A stretch of DNA of 64,000 nucleotides from JAFASC01 sp034669505 (GCA_034669505.1 JAXDNJ010000079.1:1-64000); one strand, 5' to 3'. Positions 7,252 to 16,960 are shown, counted from the first letter of the stretch. Made by a program: numbers and translations. The notes: a model not told the origin generated them from the sequence alone.

Positions 7252-8598
7252 ATGCCCCTCCGCACCCTCCTCCTCGCCGCTGCCCTCGCCTGCGCTGCCA
7301 CCCACTCTCACGCGCAGGTGTCGCGCGAAGCCGCGGCGGACGTCGAGCGCATCACCGCGAGCGCACCGTACAAAGCCGCGATGGCGGCGCTATCGGCCGA
7401 TCACGACCGCATCGTTGAAGAGAACATCGCGCTCACCGAAATCCCGGCGCCGCCGTTCAAGGAAGCGGCGAAAGCGAAAGCCTTCCTCGAACTGTTCGCG
7501 AAGCTCGGCCTCGCAGACGCTGGCATCGACGCGGAAGGCAACGTCACCGGCCTGCGCCGCGGCAAGGGCGGCGATAACGCCGGCGGCCCGCTCCTCGCGG
7601 TGGCGGCGCATCTCGATACGGTCTTTCCGCAAGGCACCGACGTGCATGTAAAGCGCGACGGAACGGTCCTGCGCGCTCCCGGAGTGGGCGACGACACGCG
7701 CGGCCTCGCCGTGATGCTCGGCATCATCCGCGCGATGGCCAGCGCGCATGTCGAGACTGAGTGCGACGTCCTCTTCGTGGCGAGCGTCGGCGAGGAGGGG
7801 CTCGGCGATCTCCGCGGCATGAAATACCTGTTCGGCAAAGGCCCCTACAAAGACCGGATCAGGACCTTCATCGCCATCGACGGGCTGACGCCGCAGGCGA
7901 TCATGACGACGGCGCTCGGCTCGAAGCGCTACCGGCTGACATTCACCGGGCCGGGCGGGCACAGCTACGCCGCCTTCGGCCTCGTCAACCCGATGTATGC
8001 AATGGGCGCCTTCCTGGTCGAGTTTGCGAGGACCGAAGTGCCGGCGCTGACGACGTATAATATCGGCGTGATCGGCGGCGGCACGTCGGTGAATTCGATT
8101 CCTTTGCAGTCGTGGGCGGAGATCGATATCCGCTCGGTGTCACCGGCGGAGGTGGACAAGGTCGCCGCGCGCATGAATGCGCTCGCCGAGGAAGCGGCGG
8201 AAGCCGAGAACAGCGCGCGCTCGACGAAGGCGGGTCGGATCGTGGTGAAGATCGAGCTGATCGGCGACCGGCCGGCGGGCTCGACCTCGCATCCGTTCCT
8301 CGGCGCGCGGCAGCCGGCAGCGGCAGCGCAGCCCGGGGATGCGCAGCGCAACGAGCGGCTGGTCGAGTACGCCTGGGCCGCGGCGCTCGCCGCCGGCATG
8401 GAGCCGAAGCTGACGACGCAGAGCACCGATGCCAATATCGCGATGAGCCTCGGCATTCCGGCTATCACGCTCGCCTCGGGCTCGGGCGACCGCATGCACG
8501 CGCTCGACGAATGGATCGATGTCGAGACGGGGAAGAGCCTCCGCTCCATGGGGATGCTGCTGACGACGCTGCTCGCCAGCGCGGGGTTGCGGGAGTGA
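7252..8598 (+). CDS. Secreted M20-family metallopeptidase
   Basis: The 448-residue protein starts with a signal peptide (residues 1-21, ending SHAQ). It carries the M20 dinuclear zinc pattern: H120 and D122 (AAHLDTVF), D147/D148 (GVGDDTR), E181/E182 (VGEEGLGD), and H237 in the dimerisation lid (GPGGHSYA). M20 enzymes hydrolyse peptides or acylated amino acids; here the signal peptide puts the reaction in the periplasm. Length is normal for di- and tripeptidase-like members. It is followed after 19 bp by the DUF952 gene, so they may share a transcript. Exact substrate unknown. Confidence 0.88.
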   Translation: MPLRTLLLAAALACAATHSHAQVSREAAADVERITASAPYKAAMAALSADHDRIVEENIALTEIPAPPFKEAAKAKAFLELFAKLGLADAGIDAEGNVTGLRRGKGGDNAGGPLLAVAAHLDTVFPQGTDVHVKRDGTVLRAPGVGDDTRGLAVMLGIIRAMASAHVETECDVLFVASVGEEGLGDLRGMKYLFGKGPYKDRIRTFIAIDGLTPQAIMTTALGSKRYRLTFTGPGGHSYAAFGLVNPMYAMGAFLVEFARTEVPALTTYNIGVIGGGTSVNSIPLQSWAEIDIRSVSPAEVDKVAARMNALAEEAAEAENSARSTKAGRIVVKIELIGDRPAGSTSHPFLGARQPAAAAQPGDAQRNERLVEYAWAAALAAGMEPKLTTQSTDANIAMSLGIPAITLASGSGDRMHALDEWIDVETGKSLRSMGMLLTTLLASAGLRE

Positions 8599-8617
8599 GG
8601 CGGCGCGGCTTGTTGCG

Positions 8618-8962
8618 ATGACGCTCATCTACAAGATCGTGTCCGAGGCACTTTGGCGCGCGGCGGAAGCGCTGGCTGAGTTCGACGGGGCGCCGGTCGA
8701 TCTCGCCGACGGGTTCATCCATTTCTCCACGGCCGCACAGGTGCGCGAGACCGCCGCAAAACATTTTGCCGGTGAGCGCGATCTGTTGCTGGTCACGGTG
8801 GAGGCGGAGCGCCTCGGTGACGCGCTGCGCTTCGAGCCCTCGCGCGGCGGCGATCTTTTCTCGCATCTCTATGGCCCGCTACAGCTCGCCGATGTGCTGC
8901 GCGTCGACCCGCTGCCGCTGCGTGACGACGGCACGCACGATTTCACCGGGCTTGTGCCGTGA
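8618..8962 (+). CDS. DUF952 family protein
   Basis: The 114-residue protein has the DUF952 pattern: IYKIVSEALW at the start, a central DGFIHFSTAAQV and HLYGPL near the C-terminus. It is a small cytosolic protein with no clear experimental function; the family fold resembles ADP-ribosyl-transfer-type domains by reputation, but I see no catalytic triad to confirm this. It overlaps pyrD by 4 bp (GTGA), a linkage often seen in alphaproteobacteria. Confidence 0.85.
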   Translation: MTLIYKIVSEALWRAAEALAEFDGAPVDLADGFIHFSTAAQVRETAAKHFAGERDLLLVTVEAERLGDALRFEPSRGGDLFSHLYGPLQLADVLRVDPLPLRDDGTHDFTGLVP

Positions 8963-10023
8963 TCGGCAGTTTGTTCCAGCTCGCGCGGCCGTTCCTGCAC
9001 GCGCTCGATCCGGAGACCGCGCATCACGCGACGCTCTTGGCCTTGCAATTCGCCGTGCTGCCGGGCGCCGCACGGGACGATCCACGGCTGGCGGTCAGCG
9101 CGTTCGGCCTCGATTTCTCCAGCCCGATCGGCCTCGCGGCCGGCTTTGACAAGGATGGCGTCGCGCCGGATAATCTGCTGGCGCTCGGCTTCGGCTTTGT
9201 CGAGGTCGGCACGATCACTCCGGAGCCGCAATCCGGAAATCCGCGCCCGCGCCTGTTCCGGCTCGATCGAGACGAAGGCGTCATCAACCGGCTCGGCTTC
9301 AACAGCGCCGGCCACGCGAAGGCGCACGCAAATTTGGCGCGGCGGCGCGGGACGGGAATTATCGGCGTCAATCTCGGCGCTAACAAAGATTCTTCCGATC
9401 GCATCGGCGATTACGTCGCCGGCATCGAAGTGTTCGCCGATCTCGCGAGCTATTTCACGATCAACGTGTCGTCGCCGAACACGCCGGGCCTGCGCGATCT
9501 GCAGCAGGCGCCGGCGCTTGACGAGCTTTTGGCGCGCGCGCTGGAAGCGCGTGACCGCGCTGCCATTCGGCGCCCGCTGTTACTCAAAATCGCGCCGGAT
9601 CTTTCGCTCGGCGAACTCGACGAGATCGTGCGCGTGGCGCGCGAGCGGAAGATCGAGGGGATGATCGTGTCGAACACGACGATCTCGCGGCCGAAGAGTC
9701 TCGTGTCCTTCCACGCGAAGGAAAGCGGCGGGCTATCCGGCCGACCGCTGTTCGATGCGTCGACGCAGATGCTCGCGGAGACACATCGGCGCGTGGAAGG
9801 ACAGTTCCCACTGATCGGCGTCGGCGGCATCGATGGGCCGGAGGCGGCGCTCGCGAAACTCGAAGCCGGCGCGACTTTGATACAGCTTTACTCGTCGTTC
9901 GTATTCGACGGGCCGGAACTGATCGGGAAGATCAAGCGCGGCATCGTGCGTCGCCTAGAGCAAGAGAAGTCCCGAAGTCTGCACGACGTGGTCGGCCGGC
10001 GGGCGAGTTCCGGCATTGGCTAG
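8959..10023 (+). CDS. pyrD: Dihydroorotate dehydrogenase (quinone), class 2
   Basis: This 354-residue protein oxidises dihydroorotate to orotate, the fourth step of de novo pyrimidine synthesis, passing electrons to membrane quinone through FMN. The amphipathic N-terminus (LFQLARPFLHALDPETAHH) is the class 2 membrane-contact helix. The FMN/substrate region AAGFDKDG, the active-site segment NVSSPNTPGLR (serine as base, a class 2 trait) and the phosphate-binding GVGGIDG are present. It starts with GTG overlapping the DUF952 stop. Length is typical. Confidence 0.95.
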   Translation: MIGSLFQLARPFLHALDPETAHHATLLALQFAVLPGAARDDPRLAVSAFGLDFSSPIGLAAGFDKDGVAPDNLLALGFGFVEVGTITPEPQSGNPRPRLFRLDRDEGVINRLGFNSAGHAKAHANLARRRGTGIIGVNLGANKDSSDRIGDYVAGIEVFADLASYFTINVSSPNTPGLRDLQQAPALDELLARALEARDRAAIRRPLLLKIAPDLSLGELDEIVRVARERKIEGMIVSNTTISRPKSLVSFHAKESGGLSGRPLFDASTQMLAETHRRVEGQFPLIGVGGIDGPEAALAKLEAGATLIQLYSSFVFDGPELIGKIKRGIVRRLEQEKSRSLHDVVGRRASSGIG

Positions 10024-10091
10024 CCATCGCGGCTCATTCAAGGCATGATCCCATGCGCGCCGCGCTTCAGACGCGGGTCAGGGAGAAAATC

Positions 10092-11264
10092 ATGCACGCC
10101 CGAAAGAAGCCGCTTCTGCTTGCCGCCGCGTTTGTCGCGCTGGCCGTGTCGACAATAGGACGCGCGAGCCCGTTCCTGATCATCGGCAACGACGAGAAGA
10201 TCCTCTGGGATGACGAGGGCAAGCCGGTCATGTCGGCCCCCGGCAGGGACAGCGTCGTCATTGTCGACCTCGCCACACCTGAAGAGCCGAAAATTATCGC
10301 CACTCTGCCGCTGGAAAATAGCGTCGTCGGACCGCCGGTGAACATGGCGATTTCCCCGAAAGGCGATATCGCGCTTGTCGCAAATTCGATCGACCTCGTT
10401 CAGGACGGCGGCGCGCTGAAACAAGTGCCTGACGATCGCATCTGGGTAATCGATCTGAAGGCGGATCCACCGAAGCTCGCTGCGACTGTCAAAAGCGGCA
10501 AGCAACCCTCCGGCCTGTCGATCTCGCCGTCAGGCGACATGGCGCTTGTCGCCAACCGCGAGGACAAGTCGATCACCGTGCTGTCGATCAACGGTGCGGA
10601 CGTGAAAGTGACTGATACGATCGCGATGGGCGATTCCGTCGCGCATGTCGCGATCTCGCCGGATGGCAAGCGCGCGCTCGCGGTCAAATTCCCCGCGCAT
10701 AAAGTCGCATTGCTCGAAATCGCCAACGGCAAGGTGACGTACAACAAATACGATATCGCGACAGGCCTCTGGCCCTATAATGTGGACTTCACGCCCGACG
10801 GAAAGCTTGCGATGACCGCGGACAATGGCGGCGCGGGATCGGCGGACGGCAACGTCGACACGATCAGCATCATCGACATGCAAGCCAATCCGCCGCGCGT
10901 CATCGATAAGGTTGTCGTCGGCGATGGTCCCGAAGGTTTCACCATCAGTCCGCGCGGTGATTTCGCCGCCGCTGCATTGCTCCGCGGCTCGAACGCAAGC
11001 AAGAAAGCGTTCTTCTACAATAAGAATGGATCGGCAGTTCTTCTGCGCATCGACGGCAACAAAGTGACGAAGCTGAAAGAAGTGGAAGTCGGCGGCCTGC
11101 CGGAACCCGTCGCCTTCACGCCCGACGGCAAATACCTCTACGTCGGTAATTTCCTCGACAAGAATTTCTCGATTCTGCGCGTCGATAACAACGATCTCGT
11201 CGACACCGGCAAGAAGCTCATGCTCGAGGGCCATCCCGCGGCGGCACGCATGAGCCCGAAGTAA
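10092..11264 (+). CDS. Secreted YVTN-type beta-propeller protein
   Basis: This 390-residue protein starts with a signal peptide (MHARKKPLLLAAAFVAL, cleavage near GRAS) and then consists of repeated blades with ISPDG/FTPDG turns and VIDL strands, typical of seven-bladed YVTN/lactonase-like propellers. No catalytic residues are evident, so it is either a periplasmic binding/scaffold protein or a lactonase-like enzyme. The ATG at 10092 is preferred to 10053 because AGGGAG lies 7 nt before it and it begins the signal peptide. It is a lone gene ending in a hairpin. It is distinct from the PQQ-associated propeller encoded at 24889. Confidence 0.8.
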   Translation: MHARKKPLLLAAAFVALAVSTIGRASPFLIIGNDEKILWDDEGKPVMSAPGRDSVVIVDLATPEEPKIIATLPLENSVVGPPVNMAISPKGDIALVANSIDLVQDGGALKQVPDDRIWVIDLKADPPKLAATVKSGKQPSGLSISPSGDMALVANREDKSITVLSINGADVKVTDTIAMGDSVAHVAISPDGKRALAVKFPAHKVALLEIANGKVTYNKYDIATGLWPYNVDFTPDGKLAMTADNGGAGSADGNVDTISIIDMQANPPRVIDKVVVGDGPEGFTISPRGDFAAAALLRGSNASKKAFFYNKNGSAVLLRIDGNKVTKLKEVEVGGLPEPVAFTPDGKYLYVGNFLDKNFSILRVDNNDLVDTGKKLMLEGHPAAARMSPK

Positions 11265-11288
11265 ACTAATCTTTGTCGGAACCTAAAC

Positions 11289-11312
11289 GCACCGGGAGCT
11301 CCATCCCGGTGC
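11289..11312. terminator. Hairpin between convergent genes
   Basis: GCACCGGGA and TCCCGGTGC form a perfect 9-bp stem with a 6-nt loop between the propeller gene (plus) and the TPR gene (minus). No T-run follows on either strand. Position suggests a shared bidirectional terminator. Confidence 0.55.
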
Positions 11313-11322
11313 AAGCCGTACC

Positions 11323-12198
11323 TCACGCCCGCCCGCCGCGGCTCACGCCCTCCCTGGCGACTTGATTGTTCGGCGCGAGCACCAAAGCGCGCTGGTAGGA
11401 TTCGACCGCCTTCTGGCGATTGCCGGAGCGCTCATAAGCGAGGCCCAACCCCGCCCAGGCATCCGCGTTCTTGTTGTCGACATTGAGCGCGGCGTTGAAA
11501 TCCTCGATCGCTTGATCGTTCTTACCCGTGGCGACGAGGCTCTGGCCGCGCGCTTGATAAGGCGCCGCCGCAAAGGGATCGCGGTCGATCGCATTGTCGA
11601 AATCGGTGATCGCGCGGGCATTATCGCCCTGGCGCTGATAGATCAGGCCGCGCGCGTGGAAGGCTTGCGCATTCTCCGGATTGAGCCGGATCGCCTGATC
11701 GAGATCGGCCAGCGCCTGGTCGAGAGTGCCTTGCGCGCGCAGGAGGTTGGCGCGTCCGACATAAGCCGGCGCGTGGTTCGGATTGGCCTGGATGGCGTGG
11801 TCGAAATCGGCGAGCGCCGCGTCATCGCGCTTGATCTGGCGGTAGGCGAGTGCGCGATTGGTGAAGGCCGCGGCGTTGTTCGGGTCGGCTTTGATCGCCT
11901 GACTGAAATCGCCGATCGCCTCCTGGTAACGGCCAGCCCGGGCGTATGCGACGCCGCGAGTGTTGAATGCTTCCGGGCTCGGGCTGCGTTTCACGACCTC
12001 GGAAAGCGAGGCGAGGTTGGCGGAGGCGGCATTGGGATCGGTGTCGACCACCTCGGCGGCCCCGACGCCACGATGCGCGCTACCCGTCGTCTCGCAGCCG
12101 GCAAGCCCGACGCACAGCAGCGCGAGAGCGCCGAAAGCGGAGCTCCGAATCAATACGGAGCGGAGTGCTTGTTCCGCGGCCTTCGGAGCTTTGCTCAT
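11323..12198 (-). CDS. TPR-repeat lipoprotein
   Basis: The 291-residue protein has a signal sequence ending in the lipobox LAGC (cysteine near residue 34), so it should be lipid-anchored. From about residue 60 it is a run of tetratricopeptide repeats: 34-residue units with AYARAGRYQEAIGDF, AFTNRALAYRQIKRDDAALADF and NADAWAGLGLAYERSGN. TPR lipoproteins scaffold complexes in the envelope; the partner is unknown. Length and repeat number resemble NlpI-like proteins, but identity is not certain. Single gene on the minus strand, facing the propeller gene. Confidence 0.85.
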   Translation of the reverse strand: MSKAPKAAEQALRSVLIRSSAFGALALLCVGLAGCETTGSAHRGVGAAEVVDTDPNAASANLASLSEVVKRSPSPEAFNTRGVAYARAGRYQEAIGDFSQAIKADPNNAAAFTNRALAYRQIKRDDAALADFDHAIQANPNHAPAYVGRANLLRAQGTLDQALADLDQAIRLNPENAQAFHARGLIYQRQGDNARAITDFDNAIDRDPFAAAPYQARGQSLVATGKNDQAIEDFNAALNVDNKNADAWAGLGLAYERSGNRQKAVESYQRALVLAPNNQVAREGVSRGGRA

Positions 12199-12320
12199 GA
12201 TTGTCCTGTCCGCCGCAACGGATTTGAAAGTTCAATGACCTCCAGAAGCCCAATCAATCTGGCAACAATGGGACCCTGCTCGACAAAGCGGCAGGGCGGT
12301 CAAAATTTTGTTGAGATGAG

Positions 12321-12342
12321 GGAAAAGGGCACCAGGAGGTGC
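12321..12342 (-). terminator. Intrinsic terminator of rpsU
   Basis: On the minus strand GCACC-TCCT-GGTGC is followed by CCTTTTCC, about 10 nt after the rpsU stop codon. A short stem with a T-rich tail at this position is consistent with factor-independent termination. Confidence 0.6.
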
Positions 12343-12352
12343 GCGGCCCGCC

Positions 12353-12601
12353 TTAGCGGGCGGGGGCGCCGAGCAGGGTCGGCTTCGGCTTCATTGGCAG
12401 GAGGCCCTCGCGCTGCATCTTCTTGCGGGCGAGCTTGCGAGCGCGGCGAACGGCTTCGGCCCTTTCGCGGGCGCGCTTCTCGGACGGCTTCTCGTAGTGA
12501 CCACGCAGCTTCATCTCGCGGAAGATGCCCTCGCGCTGCATCTTCTTCTTGAGCGCCTTGAGGGCCTGATCGACATTGTTGTCGCGGACGAGAACCTGCA
12601 C
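12353..12601 (-). CDS. rpsU: 30S ribosomal protein S21
   Basis: From a GTG at 12601 the 82-residue product reads MQVLVRDNNVDQALKALKK and continues with EKPSEKRAR and ARKLARKKMQREG, the standard alphaproteobacterial S21. S21 sits near the anti-Shine-Dalgarno on the 30S platform and assists initiation. An in-frame start at 12625 would add eight residues not found in the family; AGGA lies 8 nt before the GTG. The C-terminus carries a Pro/Lys tail (MKPKPTLLGAPAR) slightly longer than usual. Single-gene unit with its own terminator. Confidence 0.95.
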   Translation of the reverse strand: MQVLVRDNNVDQALKALKKKMQREGIFREMKLRGHYEKPSEKRARERAEAVRRARKLARKKMQREGLLPMKPKPTLLGAPAR

Positions 12602-12827
12602 GCTTTGTTCCTGCCTTGAGGGCAAAGAGCCCGAATCTGAGAAAAACGAAGACGCGGCGCTTTGCGGCGCACCTCGCCGGCGGGGTGCCGCTTAGCAGAA
12701 TGGGGTGAGTCTGTCCAGCTGCCGGTGCCTCGTTTGACAGGCTCAGAACGGCTCGGCATTAGGACGCGCCGCCGGTCCCACGCGCGACGCAGCTGACCCA
12801 AACCCTCAGGCCCCAAACCGTTCGCCC

Positions 12828-14069
12828 ATGTCGCGCCTCGTCATGAAATTCGGCGGCACGTCTGTCGCCAATATCGAGCGCATCCGCAACGTTGCCCTGC
12901 ATGTGAAGCGCGAGGTCGAGGCCGGCCACCAAGTCGCCGTCGTCGTCTCGGCCATGGCCGGGCGGACCGACGAGCTCGCCGGCTGGTGCCGCGAGGCGGC
13001 ACCCCTCCAGAACGGGCCGGAATACGACGCGGTTGTCGCCTCGGGCGAGCAGGTGACCGCCGGCCTGCTCGCCGTCGTGCTGGAGGAGATGGGCGTCCCG
13101 GCGCGGTCCTGGCTGGGGTGGCAGATCCCGATCCTGACCACAGACGCGCACGGCGCCGCCCGTATCGAGTCGATCGACGGAGCTGAGATCGTGCGCCGTT
13201 TCGATCGCTTCAAGGAAGTCGCCGTCATTGCTGGCTTCCAGGGGTTGCACGAGCCGACCGGCCGCATCACGACGCTCGGGCGCGGCGGCTCGGATACGAG
13301 CGCGGTGGCGATCGCCGCCGCCACCCATGCCGAGCGTTGCGACATCTATACCGACGTCGACGGCGTCTACACGACCGACCCGCGCATCGTGCCGCGGGCG
13401 AAACGGATGGAGCGCGTCGCGTTCGAGGAAATGCTGGAAATGGCCTCGCTCGGGGCCAAGGTGCTGCAGGTGCGCTCGGTCGAGCTCGCGATGCTGTATA
13501 AGATGCCGACTTATGTCCGCTCGTCGTTCGACGATCCGGCGGCACCCGGCACCGGCACGCTGATCTGCTCAGAGGAGGATATTTTGGAACAGCAGGTCGT
13601 GACCGGCATCGCCTTCTCGCGCGACGAGGCGCAGATCACGCTGCGCCGTGTCGCCGACAAACCGGGCGTCGCCGCCGGGATTTTCGGGCCGCTCGCCGAA
13701 GCCAACATCAACGTCGACATGATCATCCAGGTCGTCTCGGACGACACCACGACCACGGACCTCACCTTCACCGTCGGCACCGCGGATTACGAGCGGGCCC
13801 GCGCGATACTCGAATCAGGACGCGAGCAGATCGGCTACGCCGACATTCAGGGCCAGACCGAGGTCGTCAAAGTCTCGGCGATCGGCATCGGCATGCGCAG
13901 CCATGCCGGCGTCGCGGCGCGCGCCTTCCGCGCGCTTGCCGAGAAGGGCATCAACATCCGCGCCATCACGACCTCGGAAATCAAGTTCTCTGTGCTGATC
14001 GACGAGGCCTATACCGAGCTTGCGGTGCGCACGCTGCATTCGCTTTATGGGCTGGATAGAGCGGCTTGA
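12828..14069 (+). CDS. lysC: Aspartate kinase
   Basis: The 413-residue enzyme phosphorylates aspartate, the first step to lysine, threonine, methionine and diaminopimelate. The N-terminal kinase domain has KFGGTSVANIERI at the start and GRGGSDTSAVAIAA around residue 150. Two C-terminal ACT domains (from about residue 260, with VADKPGVAAGIFGPLAEANINVD... and IGMRSHAGVAARAF...) bind feedback effectors. Length matches the monofunctional alpha/beta-type enzyme. It is monocistronic as far as visible. Confidence 0.96.
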   Translation: MSRLVMKFGGTSVANIERIRNVALHVKREVEAGHQVAVVVSAMAGRTDELAGWCREAAPLQNGPEYDAVVASGEQVTAGLLAVVLEEMGVPARSWLGWQIPILTTDAHGAARIESIDGAEIVRRFDRFKEVAVIAGFQGLHEPTGRITTLGRGGSDTSAVAIAAATHAERCDIYTDVDGVYTTDPRIVPRAKRMERVAFEEMLEMASLGAKVLQVRSVELAMLYKMPTYVRSSFDDPAAPGTGTLICSEEDILEQQVVTGIAFSRDEAQITLRRVADKPGVAAGIFGPLAEANINVDMIIQVVSDDTTTTDLTFTVGTADYERARAILESGREQIGYADIQGQTEVVKVSAIGIGMRSHAGVAARAFRALAEKGINIRAITTSEIKFSVLIDEAYTELAVRTLHSLYGLDRAA

Positions 14070-14198
14070 GCTACTCAGGCCATGGGGACCCATACGACGG
14101 CAGAAGTATTTGCGTGCCGTCTTTCCTGTCCCATAATCCGCCACGAACAAAGGCTGCGGGAGATCGGCGGCCAAAGAACCGGCTCGGGAGGAAGCGTA

Positions 14199-16139
14199 AT
14201 GGAGGAGCACATCCACGAGGTCAGCCCTGACTGGAAACAGCGCGCCTATGTCGATGAGGCAAAGTATGAGGGCTGGTATCGCCGCTCCATTGCCGATCCG
14301 AACGGCTTCTGGGCCGAGCATGGCAAGCGCATCGACTGGCTGAAGCCGTTCCACAAGGTGAAGAACGCGAGCTTCGGGCCGGGCAACGTCTCGATCAAAT
14401 GGTTCGAGGATGGCACGACGAACGTCGCCTACAATTGCATCGACCGGCATCTCGACAAGCGCGGCAATCAGGCCGCAATCATCTGGGAGGGCGACGATCC
14501 CTCGGAATCGCGCAAGATCACCTATCGTGAATTGCACGACGAAGTCTGCCGCTTCGCCAACATCCTGCGCAACCGCAATATCGGCAAGGGCGACACCGTC
14601 ACGATCTACATGCCGATGATACCGGAAGCCGCTTACGCGATGCTCGCGTGCGCGCGCATCGGCGCCGTGCATTCGGTCGTGTTCGGCGGCTTTTCGCCGG
14701 ATTCGCTGGCAAGCCGCATCGAAGGCTGCAAGTCGCGCGTCGTCATCACCGCGGATGAGGGGTTGCGCGGCGGCCGCAAAGTGCCGCTCAAAGCCAATGT
14801 CGATGCAGCAATCGCTAAAGCCGGCGACGTTGTCGAGCAGGTGATTGTCGTGCGCCGCACAGGTGGCGCGGTCGACATGGACCCGGCACGCGACGTCTAT
14901 TACCACGACGCGGCCAGCATGCTCACGCACGAATGCCCGTGCGAAGAAATGTCAGCGGAGGATCCGCTCTTTATTCTTTACACGTCAGGTTCAACTGGCG
15001 CGCCGAAAGGTGTCGTGCACACGACCGGCGGCTATCTCGTCTATGCCGCGATGACGCATCAATACGTCTTCGATTATCACGACGGCGACATCTACTGGTG
15101 CACGGCGGACGTCGGCTGGGTGACCGGCCACAGCTACATCGTCTACGGCCCGCTCGCCAACGGCGCAACGACGCTGATGTTTGAAGGCATTCCGAACTAC
15201 CCCTCGATATCGCGCTTCTGGGAAGTCGTCGACAAGCACCAAGTCAACATCTTCTATACCGCGCCGACGGCAATCCGCTCGCTGATGGGCGCGGGCGAAG
15301 CGCCGGTGAAGAAGACGAGCCGCAGATCGCTGCGGCTACTCGGCTCGGTCGGCGAGCCGATCAACCCCGAAGCCTGGGAATGGTATTATCGCGTCGTCGG
15401 CGACAGCTGCTGCCCGATCGTCGATACGTGGTGGCAGACGGAGACCGGCGGCATCATGATCACGCCGCTGCCCGGCGCGATTGCGCAAAAGCCGGGATCG
15501 GCCACGCGGCCGTTCTTCGGCGTAAAGCCTGAAATCGTCGACGCCGACGGCAAGGTTCTGGAAGGCGCCTGCGAAGGCAATCTCTGCATTGCCGATTCGT
15601 GGCCGGGCCAGATGCGCACTGTCTATGGCGATCACGAGCGCTTCGTGCAGACCTATTTCTCGACCTACAAAGGCAAGTACTTCACCGGCGACGGCTGCCG
15701 TCGCGACGCGGATGGCTATTATTGGATCACCGGCCGCGTCGACGATGTCATCAACGTGTCCGGCCATCGCATGGGCACGGCAGAGGTCGAGAGCGCGCTT
15801 GTCGCGCATATTAAAGTGTCGGAGGCGGCCGTTGTTGGTTTCCCACACGACATCAAGGGCCAGGGCATCTACGCCTATGTGACTCTCATGTCGGGCGAGG
15901 CGCCGTCGGATGCGCTGCGCAAGGAACTGGTCGCCTGGGTGCGCAAGGAAATCGGGCCGATCGCCTCGCCCGATGTGATCCAGTTCGCGCCCGGCTTGCC
16001 GAAGACGCGCTCAGGCAAGATCATGCGCCGCATCCTGCGCAAGATTGCCGAGAACGAGTTCGGCGCGCTGGGCGATACGTCGACGCTTGCCGACCCGAGC
16101 GTCGTCGACGATCTCATCAAGAATCGGAATGCTGCATGA
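14199..16139 (+). CDS. acsA: Acetyl-CoA synthetase (AMP-forming)
   Basis: The 646-residue enzyme activates acetate through acetyl-AMP to acetyl-CoA. Motifs: the phosphate-binding loop YTSGSTGAPKGVVHT, the adenine-binding WWQTETGG, and the C-terminal PKTRSGKIMRRILRKI with the conserved lysine that is acetylated to switch the enzyme off in other bacteria. The start is ATG 14199, preceded by GGGAGGAAG; an upstream in-frame ATG at 14082 adds 39 unrelated residues. Its stop overlaps the next gene (ATGA). In a methylotroph it supports growth on C2 compounds. Confidence 0.96.
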   Translation: MEEHIHEVSPDWKQRAYVDEAKYEGWYRRSIADPNGFWAEHGKRIDWLKPFHKVKNASFGPGNVSIKWFEDGTTNVAYNCIDRHLDKRGNQAAIIWEGDDPSESRKITYRELHDEVCRFANILRNRNIGKGDTVTIYMPMIPEAAYAMLACARIGAVHSVVFGGFSPDSLASRIEGCKSRVVITADEGLRGGRKVPLKANVDAAIAKAGDVVEQVIVVRRTGGAVDMDPARDVYYHDAASMLTHECPCEEMSAEDPLFILYTSGSTGAPKGVVHTTGGYLVYAAMTHQYVFDYHDGDIYWCTADVGWVTGHSYIVYGPLANGATTLMFEGIPNYPSISRFWEVVDKHQVNIFYTAPTAIRSLMGAGEAPVKKTSRRSLRLLGSVGEPINPEAWEWYYRVVGDSCCPIVDTWWQTETGGIMITPLPGAIAQKPGSATRPFFGVKPEIVDADGKVLEGACEGNLCIADSWPGQMRTVYGDHERFVQTYFSTYKGKYFTGDGCRRDADGYYWITGRVDDVINVSGHRMGTAEVESALVAHIKVSEAAVVGFPHDIKGQGIYAYVTLMSGEAPSDALRKELVAWVRKEIGPIASPDVIQFAPGLPKTRSGKIMRRILRKIAENEFGALGDTSTLADPSVVDDLIKNRNAA

Positions 16140-16957
16140 GGCTAATTGATCTCGCGCAAGAATTACGCCGGTTCTCCGCTGTTGTTCTTTGCTGCGCGAT
16201 CGCCTGTTCTGCAACATCTGCTGCGGCGCAGAAGACAGACACTGCCGCTGAGGCGCAGGCGGTCGGCAACGACCTGAACACGTTTTACCGCGCAGCGAAG
16301 AAGCCGGATGTCGGCGATCTCGTCGCGCGCTGGGAGCGTTTGGCCTCCACCGATCAGCCGCCGGCGCTGCCGCCGATGATCGGCTTTCTTGCGGCCTATT
16401 TCGAAAAGAACCCGAAAGAGGTCGATCGCGTCGCCAACCATACCTTCGAGCGTAAGGGGCAGACGGTCTTTCTGATTTCCCTCGAAGCGGCCGGCAACGA
16501 TGCAGCGGCGCGCCGCATCGCTGGCAAATGGCACTGGAGCGATGGGGAGGTGGCGAAGCTCGTCGAGATCAAACCGCTCGCGCAACTCGTGCCAGAGAAC
16601 CCGAGCGATCTCGACACCTTATGGGGCGCGGCGTTCGCCACCGGCGATCCGCCTTATGTGCGGAAGATCTACGATTTCTACGCCAAGATCGCCAACGATC
16701 CGAAGGTGGAGTTCGGGGACATCGTGCGGGTGATCCAGGCGCGGCGCAGCAACAAGCCGGATTCGCTGCGCGGCATCGGCGAGCGCTATTCGACCGAGAT
16801 GGCGCAGAAGATCGTCTTCGCCGCGTCCGCGATCTGGTCGCTCATGGCGAACGCCACCCTGCATCCGTTCATCAAGGCGGAGCTCGACCGCATCGAAAAA
16901 GAGGGCGCAACAACAAACGCCGTCAAGGCGATGGTTGCGCTCAGACAACCACAATAG
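16136..16957 (+). CDS. Secreted hypothetical protein in the acsA operon
   Basis: This 273-residue protein begins with a hydrophobic signal segment (AVVLCCAIACSATSAAAQ, cleavage near residue 32). The rest is mostly alpha-helical and Ala/Lys-rich without recognised motifs. It starts at an ATG overlapping the acsA stop, so it is translationally coupled to acsA. This linkage could simply be polycistronic. I do not recognise the family; helices such as DVGDLVARWERLAST and NPKEVDRVANHTFER suggest a helical-repeat fold. Confidence 0.65.
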   Translation: MRLIDLAQELRRFSAVVLCCAIACSATSAAAQKTDTAAEAQAVGNDLNTFYRAAKKPDVGDLVARWERLASTDQPPALPPMIGFLAAYFEKNPKEVDRVANHTFERKGQTVFLISLEAAGNDAAARRIAGKWHWSDGEVAKLVEIKPLAQLVPENPSDLDTLWGAAFATGDPPYVRKIYDFYAKIANDPKVEFGDIVRVIQARRSNKPDSLRGIGERYSTEMAQKIVFAASAIWSLMANATLHPFIKAELDRIEKEGATTNAVKAMVALRQPQ

Positions 16958-16960
16958 GAC

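Noticed and set aside
12329..12366. Hairpin at the rpsU stop codon (GCCCGC-CTTA-GCGGGC) as a regulatory element
   Set aside because: It is short and overlaps coding sequence; the adjacent stem with the T-rich tail explains termination better.
11362..12552. A 396-codon open frame on the plus strand
   Set aside because: Antisense to the TPR lipoprotein and rpsU; its apparent repeats mirror the TPR units.
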